Source: Pegoplata infirma
Lineage: Eukaryota > Arthropoda > Insecta > Diptera > Anthomyiidae
Assembly: GCA_963921195.1 (NCBI GenBank)
Contig: OY992540.1
Span: forward strand, 177,291,896 to 177,355,895
DNA: 64,000 nucleotides
Reading direction: 5' to 3'
Shown here: positions 1 to 12,593 of the stretch, piece by piece
Layout: every line of letters begins with the position of its first letter
How positions within the stretch are numbered: position 1 is the first letter of the stretch
The notes under the pieces: generated by a model
Seen by the model: only the letters and a program-made list of their open reading frames with translations
Database searches by the model: none
Told to the model about the DNA's origin: nothing
Position numbers and translations under genes: made by a program

Positions 1-1194
1 AGTTAAAGTCAGCGTTTTAACTACTTTTTTTAGTTAAGTTCAATTTAAGAAAATACTAGTTTTGTACAAATTTTGAATTATTTTTTTTGTTGACTTTAAA
101 ACTGAGTTTACGAATTTTTACTAATTAATTTGCTGATTTTTTGTAACATTTTTGTCAAGTGAAAAATTTTAAACATTTCTTGTGTAGCCTCCTATGCAAA
201 TCTCATAAGTCCTACTTAAGCTGAACTTAATCCTGTGAAAAAAATAAGAAAAAATAAGTGAAGTGTTAGTGTTTAAAACCAATATTTAACAAACTTAAAA
301 TTTTTTACAAAAAGTTTAGCTGAATTCAACTAATAAAAAATGTTACGAAATTTTCAGCTGAATTTTTAGTTAAAATTACGGTTTTTTTGCTACATTCATT
401 CCACGAAAAGTTAACTAAATATTTTTTGTTAAATTAACTAGAAATTTAGTAGGTTCAAAATCAGGTGTTTTTTTAGTTAAATTTAACTAAATTTTTTGCT
501 AAATTTACAGTTTTTTTTTTTTGAGTGCAAAAATATGCAACTACAAATCGATGCCATTTTATTGCAAATTTATTGATTCGGATAGATATTTAATTTATGT
601 TATCACCTTTTTCAAAAAATATTTATGTATGAAAAGAATGAAGTTCAGGTATATTTTGTTACAAATGTTAAGTCTCAACTTTCTGCAATTAAAGAATATC
701 TCCCCTTGACCACCGGAATTTATATGTGCATTAAATGTTATGTGCATCAGCACAGAAATTGTTTCAAGCAAAAACGAAAAATTTGCATTTTTTTAGGCTT
801 TTAATTTTTTTATTAATTAATATTTTTTTTTTTTAGATTTAATTTATTATCAAATTCCACTAATTGAAACATTTATTTATTTTGAAAATAACGAAATAAA
901 TTAATAATAGCAAATAAATCCAAATATTAAAATTGCATAAAAAGTTGAAATACAGGCTTTTCTGGAATAACGGAACATTAAAATTTTTTTTACAAGAGTT
1001 TTGAGATCAGCCGGTGCTAATTTTACTAAATAGGTACCTTTTCAAAAAAAAAAAAAAAATGAGTCTTTGTCCAAAATGGGTTAAGCTATTATTATTGAGT
1101 TTAAAATTTGATTTAATTCTGAATGCAAATACTGCTAAAAAATATTTTTTTTTTAAAAGGGGTTTTTCAAAAAAAAAACATCCCTCACGCAAAA

Positions 1195-1960
1195 ATTCGA
1201 CTCACTCTCTAGACACTTACTCAGAATTTTTCAACTTACAATCACGTGATTTAAATGAAAATCCCTTTTTTGAGTCACGCAAATCACGATGGTCGCTAGG
1301 ACCATCTCCAATTCAAATACATAAATAAGAGACAAGTGTCTTTTCATTTGTTTAATCTATAACATCTGTAAATTTTATTTAAAATGAAAAGTTTCCTTGT
1401 AAAAGTTTCCTTGTAGGTCTGAATCCCAAAAGTTTTAAGGCACTTATTTATTACCTTATAGTCACTTGACTTAAATGAAAATCACTCTATAACCAAATGA
1501 TTTAAATGAAAATCACTCACGCGTGAATAACGGGACCAGCGACCATCTCTAAATTAAATACTTAAACAAAAGGCAAGTGTCTCTTCATTTGATTCATCTA
1601 TAACATCTGAAATAGTTTCCTTGTAGGTCCGATTTCAAAAAGTTTTAAGTCACTTATGTATTACCCTAATATAGTACTTAATTTAAATGAAAATCACTCT
1701 ATAATCACGTGATTTAAATAAAAATCCCTCACGCCTGAATCACGTGGTTTTTTGAGTCACGCAAATTACGGGACCACAGACCATCTCTAATTCAAATACA
1801 TAAACAAAAGACAAGTTTCTCTTCATTTGTTTCATCTATACATCTGTAAATTTTATTAAAAATTAAGTGTCCACCCTTAAATAGATTCCTTGTAGGTCCG
1901 ATTTAAAAAACTTTCAAGGCACTTATTTATTACCTTAATATAGGCTTATATTCTGAATTT
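1195..1960. repeat. Internal ~230 bp subrepeats (about three copies) in the spacer
   Basis: Blocks containing CACGTGATTTAAATGAAAAT, GGACCA(CA)GACCATCTC, ACATAAACAAAAGACAAGTG and TTCCTTGTAGGTC recur about every 230 bp, first near 1240, then 1490 and 1700. The same series appears in unit 2 at about 3828-4600. The copies are diverged, so this expansion is older than the 2.63 kb duplication. Confidence 0.75.
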
Positions 1961-2097
1961 CAAAAAATCGGTTAACATTTACGACCTGTAGAGACTTTTG
2001 GCCAAAAAACCTACCATATCGCCCCAGTGTGCACTGTGGGGCGGACAGAAGGACGACTTACGTTAAATTAATTAATATTAACGACAAAACCTTTTGC

Positions 2098-2315
2098 ATA
2101 CAAATATCAAAACCGATAAAAGATAAATACCAATACTTATTAAAAACCGATACCGATTCGAGGCTAAAACCAATACCAATACCCAATACCTAAATAATTC
2201 AAAACCAATACCGAAACCTATACCAATTCAACAAAAAATGAAAACCAATACCTATACCAATACTAATATAATTTTAAAAACCAATACCAATACTTTTATC
2301 GAATTGGTACCCATC
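2098..2315. repeat. Degenerate AACCAATACC short tandem array
   Basis: Imperfect repeats of AACCAATACC / AAACCGATACC; the second unit has the equivalent at about 4733-4935 with one extra repeat. Confidence 0.8.
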
Positions 2316-2550
2316 CTTGATTTAAAGCTTTATTTAAGAATCTAAATTTTTTTTTTAAAACAAATTTCTATAAAAACTGTCTCAGAATATCATTTCTATC
2401 AGAAAATAATATTTTTTACAAGAAATGGTGGATCGGTTTTAGATTATGTTTGTTAGATTAAATTTTTGAAATGATTTTTTTTAAAAATGTTAATGAAAAT
2501 TAAAAAATGTGCAATTTATATGAAAATATGCATTTAAACTAAAATATGCA

Positions 2551-3157
2551 CACTCAAAAAAATAAAACTGTAAAGTTAACAAAATTTTTTTTGTTAACTC
2601 GAGTTTACTGGCTTTTTAGCAAATTTTTAGTTAAAGTCAGCGTTTTAACTACTTTTTTTAGTTAAGTTCAATTTAAGAAAATACTAGTTTTGTACAAATT
2701 TTGAATTATTTTTTTTGTTGACTTTAAAACTGAGTTTACGAATTTTTACTAATTAATTTGCTGATTTTTTGTAACATTTTTGTCAAGTGAAAAATTTTAA
2801 ACATTTCTTGTGTAGCCTCCTATGCAAATCTCATAAGTCCTACTTAAGCTGAACTTAATCCTGTGAAAAAAATAAGAAAAAATAAGTGAAGTGTTAGTGT
2901 TTAAAACCAATATTTAACAAACTTAAAATTTTTTACAAAAAGTTTAGCTGAATTCAACTAATAAAAAATGTTACGAAATTTTCAGCTGAATTTTTAGTTA
3001 AAATTACGGTTTTTTTGCTACATTCATTCCACGAAAAGTTAACTAAATATTTTTTGTTAAATTAACTAGAAATTTAGTAGGTTCAAAATCAGGTGTTTTT
3101 TTAGTTAAATTTAACTAAATTTTTTGCTAAATTTACAGTTTTTTTTTTTTTTGAGTG
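2551..3157. mobile_element. MITE-like element with CACTCAAAAA termini inside the tandem unit
   Basis: Begins CACTCAAAAAAATAAAACTG and ends as the imperfect reverse complement, ACAG, a T-run, then GAGTG. A perfect palindrome, GTTAAC-AAAA-TTTT-TTTT-GTTAAC (2575-2598), lies just inside. The same element occurs at 1-537 (truncated) and 5184-5788. Flanks read GCA on the left and CA on the right, so a dinucleotide target duplication is possible. It is non-coding. The ends resemble the CACTC element at 34166-34561. Confidence 0.7.
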
Positions 3158-5261
3158 CAAAAATATGCAACTACAAATCGATGCCATTTTATTGCAAATT
3201 TATTGATTCGGATAGATATTTAATTTATGTTATCACCTTTTTCAAAAAATATTTATGTATGAAAAGAATGAAGTTCAGGTATATTTTGTTACAAATGTTA
3301 AGTCTCAACTTTCTGCAATTAAAGAATATCTCCCCTTGACCACCGGAATTTATATGTGCATTAAATGTTATGTGCATCAGCACAGAAATTGTTTCAAGCA
3401 AAAACGAAAAATTTGCATTTTTTTAGGCTTTTAATTTTTTTATTAATTAATATTTTTTTTTTTAGATTTAATTTATTATCAAATTCCACTAATTGAAACA
3501 TTTATTTATTTTGAAAATAACGAAATAAATTAATAATAGCAAATAAATCCAAATATTAAAATTGCATAAAAAGTTGAAATACAGGCTTTTCTGGAATAAC
3601 GGAACATTAAAATTTTTTTTACAAGAGTTTTGAGATCAGCCGGTGCTAATTTTACTAAATAGGTACCTTTTCAAAAAAAAAAAAAAATGAGTCTTTGTCC
3701 AAAATGGGTTAAGCTATTATTATTGAGTTTAAAATTTGATTTAATTCTGAATGCAAATACTGCTAAAAAATATTTTTTTTTTAAAAGGGGTTTTTCAAAA
3801 AAAAAACATCCCTCACGCAAAAATTCGACTCACTCTCTAGACACTTACTCAGAATTTTTCAACTTACAATCACGTGATTTAAATGAAAATCCCTTTTTTG
3901 AGTCACGCAAATCACGATGGTCGCTAGGACCATCTCCAATTCAAATACATAAATAAGAGACAAGTGTCTTTTCATTTGTTTAATCTATAACATCTGTAAA
4001 TTTTATTTAAAATGAAAAGTTTCCTTGTAAAAGTTTCCTTGTAGGTCTGAATCCCAAAAGTTTTAAGGCACTTATTTATTACCTTATAGTCACTTGACTT
4101 AAATGAAAATCACTCTATAACCAAATGATTTAAATGAAAATCACTCACGCGTGAATAACGGGACCAGCGACCATCTCTAAATTAAATACTTAAACAAAAG
4201 GCAAGTGTCTCTTCATTTGATTCATCTATAACATCTGAAATATTTTCCTTGTAGGTCCGATTTCAAAAAGTTTTAAGTCACTTATGTATTACCCTAATAT
4301 AGTACTTAATTTAAATGAAAATCACTCTATAATCACGTGATTTAAATAAAAATCCCTCACGCCTGAATCACGTGGTTTTTTGAGTCACGCAAATTACGGG
4401 ACCACAGACCATCTCTAATTCAAATACATAAACAAAAGACAAGTTTCTCTTCATTTGTTTCATCTATACATCTGTAAATTTTATTAAAAATTAAGTGTCC
4501 ACCCTTAAATAGATTCCTTGTAGGTCCGATTTAAAAAACTTTCAAGGCACTTATTTATTACCTTAATATAGGCTTATATTCTGAATTTCAAAAAATCGGT
4601 TAACATTTACGACCTGTAGAGACTTTTGGCCAAAAAACCTACCATATCGCCCCAGTGTGCACTGTGGGGCGGACAGAAGGACGACTTACGTTAAATTAAT
4701 TAATATTAACGACAAAACCTTTTGCATACAAATATCAAAACCGATAAAAGATAAATACCAATACTTATTAAAAACCGATACCGATTCGAGGCTAAAACCA
4801 ATACCAATACCCAATACCTAAATAATTCAAAACCAATACCGAAACCTATACCAATTCAACAAAAAATGAAAACCAATACCTATACCAATACTAATATAAT
4901 TTTAAAAACCAATACCAATACCAATACTTTTATCGAATTGGTACCCATCCTTGATTTAAAGCTTTATTTAAGAATCTAAATTTTTTTTTTAAAACAAATT
5001 TCTATAAAAACTGTCTCAGAATATCATTTCTATCAGAAAATAATATTTTTTACAAGAAATGGTGGATCGGTTTTAGATTATGTTTGTTAGATTAAATTTT
5101 TGAAATGATTTTTTTAAAAATGTTAATGAAAATTAAAAAAAGTGCAATTTATATGAAAATATGCATTTAAACTAAAATATGCACACTCAAAAAAATAAAA
5201 CTGTAAAGTTAACAAAATTTTTTTTGTTAACTCGAGTTTACTGGCTTTTTAGCAAATTTTT
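2629..5261. repeat. Tandem unit 2 of the ~2.63 kb repeat
   Basis: Nearly identical to unit 1. The few differences include an extra CCAATA in the short-repeat tract near 4917 and changed homopolymer runs. Near-identity implies recent duplication or homogenisation. Confidence 0.95.
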
Positions 5262-5864
5262 AGTTAAAGTCAGCGTTTTAACTACTTTTTTTAGTTAAGT
5301 TCAATTTAAGAAAATACTAGTTTTGTACAAATTTTGAATTATTTTTTTTGTTGATTTTAAAACTGAGTTTACGAATTTTTACTAATTAATTTGCTGATTT
5401 TTTGTAACATTTTTGTCAAGTGAAAAATTTTAAACATTTCTTGTGTAGCCTCCTATGCAAATCTCATAAGTCCTACTTAAGCTGAACTTAATCCTGTGAA
5501 AAAAATAAGAAAAAATAAGTGAAGTGTTAGTGTTTAAAACCAATATTTAACAAACTTAAAATTTTTTACAAAAAGTTTAGCTGAATTCAACTAATAAAAA
5601 ATGTTACGAAATTTTCAGCTGAATTTTTAGTTAAAATTACGGTTTTTTTGCTACATTCATTCCACGAAAAGTTAACTAAATATTTTTTGTTAAATTAACT
5701 AGAAATTTAGTAGGTTCAAAATCAGGTGTTTTTTTAGTTAAATTTAACTAAATTTTTTGCTAAATTTACAGTTTTTTTTTTTTGAGTGCAAAAATATGCA
5801 ACTACAAATCGATGCCATTTTATTGCAAATTTATTGATTCGGATAGATATTTAATTTATGTTAT
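5262..5864. repeat. Partial third unit of the ~2.63 kb repeat
   Basis: Follows unit 2 in register and stops within TTTAATTTATGTTAT at about 5864, 76 bp beyond the end of the embedded MITE-like element. After that the sequence is unrelated to the unit. Confidence 0.9.
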
Positions 5865-6443
5865 GTTTAGAGTGCGGAGTAAAAATATGCATTTTCATAA
5901 AAGTACTTGCCCTAATAATAACATATGATTAGAGTTAGTTTATATAATTACATTTGAAATATAAAACTCTCTCTGTTTTTTATATAATTTAATATAACAA
6001 AATATTTGAAGACATTTTATATATAAATTTATGCAACTTTTTTCTGAATCATATGTAATCTTATATAGTAAAATTAAAAAAGAAAATCTAAGTGCTTTGT
6101 ATATAATTTGATATAACTTTTAAACATTTTTCTAAGTCCAGAAAAATTTTTTTTTTTGAAGTTCCAAAACTAAACCTTAAACATTTTTTTTAAATTATCT
6201 GTTATTATATATAATGCAAAATTTATAAAAAAAATCTAAGTTCTTTATATATAATTTAATATAAATTTTTTTTGGGAATTTTTTTATAAAATTTTTTTTT
6301 TTTTATTTAATTATATATAATTGCATAAATTTTTCTAAAAAAGGGGCCAATTTTCGCATCAAATCATATAAAATTATATTAAAAACACATCAAATTATAT
6401 CAAATTTAATGCAACTTTATATGGTTTTATCGACTCATTTTTC
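5865..6443. repeat. AT-rich relic of a family-B-type (TATATAATT-rich) element, left part
   Basis: Dominated by TATATAATTTGATATAA-like motifs. Its end (about 6340-6443), from CCAATTTTCGCAT to GGTTTTATCGACTCATTTTT, is the reverse complement of 8275-8385 and of the ends of the B elements further on. No gene is seen. Confidence 0.6.
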
Positions 6444-7636
6444 TTTGGTATCTAAAAATGAGTAAGCCAAAATTTGGGGACAATCGGCTAAAAATAACTC
6501 GTGCCGAAAATGGATTGAAGTTTTGGGGCATTCTTATATGAACGAAAAACTCGTTTTTTCTAGTTTTTGGAAAAACATTGGTATTTGATATTTTTTGTTA
6601 AATTTCTTGTGAAATAATATGAAAATGGTGCTAAATTACCTTTTCAAAACGACTAATTAAATTAAAATCGGATGAAAAATAAGCATTTTACGCATACATG
6701 CCCCAGACCATTGTATGGTTTTTAGACCCAGAATTTCAAAGTTTTCAAAATTTTTAGGCAAAAAAATAGTAAAAATTTAATTTTACTTTATGATCAAATT
6801 GAAAACATGTTTAAGATTAAAAATAGCAGATATGGTAGTCAAGCTTTTTTTTTATTTGACGCGGGTAGTGATAAAATTTCCGCGGATTCCAAATAAAATG
6901 CGTTTTTCTACAATAATTAAGCAAATTTTTGAAAATTTGTGCTCTATTGTGCGGATCGAAGTGTAAAACGTAAATTCTGTAACTTTTGAGAAATCGGATA
7001 TATGCAGATATTGTGTATTATAGAAATGTATAACGTCTCAAATTTGTCATTTCACCTCGACGAAAAGGGGTTAAAGATGCCCGAATTTTCAAAAAATTTA
7101 CAGAATTTATGTATTTCACTTCGTATAATACAATACAGAAAATTGTTTCCCATATTTGCTAAATTATTTTAGAAAAACTCATTTTCTTTGGAATCCGCGG
7201 AAATTATATTACTACCCACGCCAAATGAAAAAAAAGTTAGACTACCATATCTGTTAGTTTTTATCTATAACATGTATTTAATATAATTATAAAGTAAAAT
7301 ATAATTTTTTTTATTTTTTTGCCTAAAAATTTTGAAAATTTTCAAATTTTGGCTTTAAAAACCATGCAATGGTCTGGGGCATGTAGGCGTAAAATGCTTA
7401 TTTTTCATCCGATTTGAATTTCTTTAAGCTTTTTGGAAAGGTAATGTCTTACCATTTTCATATTACTTAACAAAAAAATTAACAAAAAATAGCATATACC
7501 AATATTTTTAAAAAAACTAGAAAAAACGTGTTTTTTCATCAGATAAGAGTGTCCCAAAACTTCAATCCATTTTCGGCACGAGTTAGTTTTATCCGATTGT
7601 CTCCAAATTTTGGCTCACTCATTTTTAGATACAAAA
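6444..7636. mobile_element. Fold-back element, ~1.2 kb with ~550 bp arms
   Basis: The left arm starts at TATCTAAAAATGAGTAAGCC and the right arm ends as its reverse complement (about 7610-7636). Matched landmarks going inward are TGCCCCAGACCATTG (6700) with CAATGGTCTGGGGCA (7370), TTCCGCGGATTCCAAA (6880) with its complement (7190), and CGAAGTG (6958) with CACTTCG (7118). The loop is about 7000-7075. Arms are diverged, so it is not a recent duplication. No transposase was recognised. Confidence 0.8.
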
Positions 7637-8198
7637 CTACAATTTAGGACCCTACCACGTATTAAAAAGTGATTTTGAAAAATTGCCTTAGTCGTTAGGA
7701 CACCTTTAGTAACCATATATGTTGACACTCAAAAATAAATTTTGAAATACTGGCATATATAATTATATATGGCTAGTTGTTTGGTCAAACATTTTTTTTT
7801 TATACATGATTATATCAAAATATATATTCCATTACATATGCGACCATTTATAAATATATATTAGCCCTGTTTTTTGCAGACCGGATTAAGATTTGGATTA
7901 ACTTTATTTAGTTAAAAAATGGGTCAAACCAAGTCCAGAATTTTTTTTTATAATTTTTTTCTGAAATTACATACAATTAGTAAATATAAACAGAAAAACA
8001 AATTAAGCTTTGTTCAAAATGCAAAGAATGAAAAATAAATTTAGTTAAATCCTAGGATTAACTCAAATTTATTTATATCGTTTTACATTTTGGACAACGC
8101 ATAATTTTTTTTCCTGTTTATATTAACTAATTGAATGTAAATTCAGAAAAAAAATATAAAAAAAATTTCTGGACTTGATTTGATCTATTTTTTAACTA
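7637..8198. repeat. AT-rich DNA ending in an older palindromic element
   Basis: Bases about 7900-8197 form an imperfect palindrome centred near 8052: GTCAAACCAAGTCCAGAA on the left mirrors TTCTGGACTTGATTTGATC on the right. The remaining ~250 bp is AT-rich with no recognised feature. The palindrome is interrupted at its right end by the CCCGAG element that follows. Confidence 0.6.
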
Positions 8199-8949
8199 CC
8201 CGAGTAAAAAAGATTATATATATTCATATAAAATTATATAAAGACATCATATATAATCATATATAGTTTAATGCGAAAAATGAGTCGATAAAACGATATA
8301 AAAACTTATCAAATTTGATCAAATCTGATCAAATTTGATATAATTTTAATATAATTTTATATAGTTATATGCGAAAATTGGACCCTTTTTTGTATAAAAT
8401 TGATGCAATTATATATAATTAAATATATTTATATATAAGAAAAAAATTTTATCCCCCAAAACGCAAAAAATTGACAAAAAAAATTTGTTTCCAGGACTTA
8501 AAAATTTTCAAAAATATTTTTAGGACTTTGAAAATTTTCAAAAAAAAAAAAACATCTGGACTTAGAAAAATTTTCAAAAGTTATATTAAATTATATGTAA
8601 AGGACTTAGATTTTTTTTTTTAAATTTTACTCATATAAGATAACATATAATTTAAAAACAGTTGCATAAAGTTTTATATAAAATTTCTTCAAATATTTTG
8701 TTTTATCAAATTATATAAAAAAGAAGACAGAATTTTAAAGTTCATATGTAATTATATAAACGAACTTTAAATCATATGTTATTATATAAAAGTCAATATT
8801 TTCTGTTATATAATTTTATATAAGAAACAAATTAGAAGTGCAAATATATAAAATCACATATGATGCAACAAAAAATACATATAGTTTTACAAAATAATAT
8901 ATGTATATATAAAACTTTATATAATTATATATGATCTTTTTTACTCGGG
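8199..8949. mobile_element. Complete CCCGAG element (family B type) with TA target duplication
   Basis: Ends are CCCGAGTAAAAAAGAT and ATCTTTTTTACTCGGG, inverted. Flanks are TTAACTA on the left and TAAATAGAGTTA on the right. The opposite arm of the surrounding palindrome (7895-7912, reverse complemented) shows the empty site TTAACTAAATAAAGTTAA, so insertion duplicated TA. TA duplication with short TIRs fits Tc1/mariner-type mobilisation. The interior is AT-rich and non-coding, with the marker GCGAAAAATGAGTCGATAAA. Confidence 0.85.
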
Positions 8950-8958
8950 TAAATAGAG

Positions 8959-9874
8959 TTACCCGACTAAAAATAATTATACAGGTCCATATATAATTTG
9001 AAATTGAGCCATATATAATTTAATATGGCCGAACACGCATTTGGATAAAATAAGATGATGAAATTGGTGGATCAAAATAGCTCAAAATTTGTTATATTAG
9101 ATTAAATATGATCGTTTTTGATCCGAATATTGGGTTTATCTAATTTGATATAATTGTATATAATTTTATATCATAAGATAAAATATGTAGAATTTTGCAT
9201 AAAATATTTTTTTTTATCTCATTATTTTCAAATTTATCCCAAGTTTTTTTCGGGAAATGCAAAAAAATTTCAAAAAAAAAAAGAAAATTGTGTCCGGGAC
9301 TTAGAAATTAAAAAAAAAAATCGAAATTAAAAAAAAAAAATTCCTTAAACTTTGTTAATAAATTTTTACATCAAAACGGAAAACATGTACCAAAAATATT
9401 TTTTATCCAGGACTTAGAAAATTCTACAAAGCTTTTTCAGGACTTGTAAAATTTTTCAAAATTTGGCTAATTTTTTTTTAAATCATTTTTATTGAAATTT
9501 TTAATTTCAAAACGCAAAAATTATTTGTGTCTAGAAATTTTAAAAAATTTTCCCGGGACTTAGAAAACTTTTTTCCTCCGTTTCGGCACCATATATACAT
9601 ATATGTATATCTCATCTTGTATGAGGTCAGACATGGAGTTGTATATCATATATTTATTTATATAATCTTGTATGAGGTCATTCATGGAGTCATATAAAAT
9701 ATTATATGCAATATCTAATTTAATAAAGCTTCATATATTGTATGTGGAGCAACACATGATTCGATATCCTTTTATATGGCACCATATTAAATTTTGGGTG
9801 TAAAACTAAATACAAGATACTTTTACATATAATTATGTAAAGTACTGTGTATGGCCATATATAAATATATTAAA
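8959..9874. repeat. CCCGACT-type AT-rich element and relics
   Basis: Starts ACCCGACTAAAAATAATTAT, and its first ~230 bp match 27976-28205 (ACAGGTCCATA..., GAGCCATATATAATTTAATA). The rest is AT-rich with repeated CCGGGACTTAGAAA-type lines also found in family A. No gene is seen. Confidence 0.6.
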
Positions 9875-10096
9875 TAAAGTCCTGAAAAATTTTATGAAAA
9901 TTTTTCAAAGTCCCGGACACAAAATTTTTTGGCAATTTTTGTTGGAGTAAAAAAATCATTAAAAATGTTTTTAGGAGAAATTTTATTTTTTTGAAAAATT
10001 CTTAAGTTCCTAAAAAAAGTTTTTGAATTTTCTAAGACTTTTAGACATTTTTTGGAATTTTTAAATCCCTTAAAAGTGATTTTAGAAAATTAAAAA
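9875..10096. mobile_element. Family A element, left fragment before a DINE insertion
   Basis: Matches the interior of the complete family A copies (20017-20937, 24497-25408): AAAGTCCCGGACACAAAATT, then GATTTTAGAAAA. Family A resumes at about 12594 after the DINE-like insertion. Confidence 0.7.
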
Positions 10097-12593
10097 AAAA
10101 CAAGTAAAAAAGTTAAATTCGGCCTTGCCGAATGTAGTGATACCCTCCACAATTTAAAAAAGATTATTGCAAACAACTTTATTTAAAAGGAAATTACTTT
10201 TGAAAAAAAAAAAAAAATTGAAAAAAAATTCCGAGAAAAAAAAATTTTGGTAAAAAAAAATCCGCGACTTTTTTCTTTTTTTGTCAAAAAATATGTTCGC
10301 ACTTGTTTAAATACCATTTGGAGTTCAATTATGTTAACATATGTCAACCAGAAGCCGAATTAAAGCATTTTGTATTTTTAGGTTATGTTGAATGTACTGA
10401 AATTTTTGAGGTGTGCTTACATTTTCATTCACAACTTTTGAACCGCTGAACCGATATCGCTCAAATGCAATACCAAACTTCTCGGGAGAACTTCCAATAT
10501 ATATGTTAAGTTTCAGTCATCTCTGTGCAATATTTTGTCCGCGAGAGCATTTTCCACAGACAGACGGACATCGCTAGAATGTCTTAAAATCGATCGGGCA
10601 TCATGAATATATATGGGGCATTCCATGTGAAATCGGACACTTTGAAAAACTTTTTTTTTAGATTTTTTCAATTTGTTTACAGTTTTTAGTACCCTTCGAA
10701 AACTCCTTCGTGGTAAATTTTCAGATTTTTTTGATGACCCGTTCAAAAGATATCGAATTTTTAAAAATTGGTAGTTTGTTCCTTTACTCAAACTTCTTTT
10801 AATCATAACTTCTTCAATAATGGTCCGAAATTCAAATTTTTTTTTTCAAAATTTTTGTTTTTTTACGTAGTTTCTAAAAAAAAATCCCAAAAAATTCTTA
10901 AAAGCGCTCTAGTATGCGATTTTTAAGTTTTAAAATTTAAATCTCATTTTTGAAAATGTTTGTACTCTTCGATTTTTTTGAAATTTTTTTGTGTAAAACT
11001 TCTATCAATTCTACAAATTTTTTGCCCAGGAAGATCGTGGGATAACGATTATTACTATTTTTTAAATTTTTTTGGAAAAAATTTATTGTAATTTTTCAAT
11101 CTTAAAATCATTTCTACTGCTCCAATGGTGCGTCATAGAGGGGTCCTTTATAAGACCAACCCCCATTAATTTTTACGTCTTAACATTTCTTTGGAACAAA
11201 CTAATACCCTATCTCCAATTTCTAAGGGGGCTCCCACACAAAACGACATTTTTTAAAATTTGTTCCAACCGCTCTAACTGCCCTAATAGTGCCCTTAGAG
11301 CAACAAAATGTATGACCGACCCACAATATTTTTTTAGTCCAAACATTTTCTCTGAACACACCTACCCTCTATCTTTAACTGTTAAGGCGGTCCCCATACA
11401 ATTTTTTTTATTTTTTGTAAATTTGTTTTATTTAATCAGCTTCTACCGGTCCAATGGTGCGTCCGAGAGGGGTCATTAGTGAGACCGACCCCCATTTATT
11501 TTTACCCTACAACATTTTTACAAAACATACCTACGCCCTACCTCCACTCCCTAAGACTACTTAGGGAGTGAAGATAGGGCATAGGTATGTTTTGTAAAAA
11601 TTTTGTAGGGTAAAAATAAATGGGGGTCGGTCTCACTAATGACCCCTCTCGGACGCACCATTGGACTGGTAGAAGCTGATTAAATTAAACAAATTTACAA
11701 AAAATAAAAAAAAATTTATGGGGACCGCCTTAACAGTTAAAGATAGAGGGTAGGTGTTTTCAGACAAAATGTTTGGACTAAAAAAATATTGTGGGTCGGT
11801 CATACATTTTGTTGCTCTAAGGGCACTATTAGGGCAGTTAGAGCGGTTGGAACAAATTTTAAAAAATGTCGTTTTGTGTGGGAGCCCCCTTAGAAATTGG
11901 AGATAGGGTATTAGTTTGTTCCAAAGAAATGTTAAGACGTAAAAATTAATGGGGGTCGGTCTTATAAAGGACCCCTCTATGACGCACCATTGGAGCAGTA
12001 GAAATGATTTTAAGATTGAAAAATTACAATAAATTTTTTTCAAAAAATTTAAAAAAATAGTAATAATCGTTATCCCACGATCTTCCTGGGCAAAAAATTT
12101 GTAGAATTGATAGAAGTTTTACACAAAAAAATTTCAAAAAAATCGAAGAGTACAAACATTTTCAAAAATGAGATTTAAATTTTAAAACTTAAAAATCGCA
12201 TACTAGAGCGCTTTTAAGAATTTTTTTGGGATTTTTTTTTAGAAAGTACGTAAAAAAACAAAAATTTTGAAAAAAAAAATTGAATTTCGGACCATTATTG
12301 AAGAAGTTATGATTAAAAGAAGTTTGAGTAAAGGAACAAACTACCAATTTTTAAAAATTCGATATCTTTTGAACGGGTCATCAAAAAAATCTAAAAATTT
12401 ACCACGAAGGAGTTTTCGAAGGGTACTAAAAACTGTAAACAAATTGGGAAAATCTAAAAAAAAAGTTTTTCAAAGTGTCCGATTTCACATGGAATGCCCC
12501 ATATACTTTATGGGGTCCCAGACCGATATTTCGATGAGTTACAAACGGAATGACAAACTTATATATACCCTCTATCACTAAGTGGAGGGTATA
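10097..12593. mobile_element. DINE-1-like (Helentron-type) element, split by a palindrome
   Basis: Begins ACAAGTAAAAAAGTTAAATT followed by the hairpin TTCGGCCTTGCCGAA and TACCCTCCAC. It ends with ATATCG-type, GTTACAAACGGAATGACAAA and CACTAAGTGGAGGGTATAA. Between are GACAGACGGACATCGCTAGAATG and CGATCGGGCATCATG. The terminal hairpin, GGAGGGTATA box and GTCCGTC core match what I know of fly DINE-1/Helentron-associated elements. A fold-back at 10615-12500 interrupts it. Confidence 0.8.
10615..12500. mobile_element. Near-perfect fold-back element, 943 bp arms and 4-nt loop
   Basis: Begins GGGGCATTCCATGTGAAATC and ends with its reverse complement. The arms meet at CTCCCTAAG-ACTA-CTTAGGGAG, centred on 11557.5. 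Reading frames therefore come in mirrored pairs (10513-10806 with 12267-12581; 11072-11479 with 11636-12043), about 135 codons at most, none recognised. It sits in the DINE sequence GAATATATATACTTTATGG with ATAT on both sides, a probable 4 bp target duplication. Very few arm mismatches mean recent origin or ongoing conversion. Confidence 0.9.

Larger units (their letters stand above)
1..2628. repeat. Tandem unit 1 of a ~2.63 kb repeat
   Basis: Bases 1-2628 recur at 2629-5261 and the first ~600 bases again at 5262-5864, differing mainly in homopolymer lengths and scattered substitutions. Each unit holds a CACTC-ended inverted-repeat element (here 1-537, cut by the window edge) and a ~2.0 kb spacer with 230 bp subrepeats and an AACCAATACC-type array. 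No coding potential is recognised; open frames at 521-709 and 1014-1328 merely recur with the repeat. Confidence 0.95.

Noticed and set aside
11072..12043. Paired 135-codon frames as duplicated genes
   Set aside because: They are the two arms of one palindrome; composition is low-complexity and no domain is visible.
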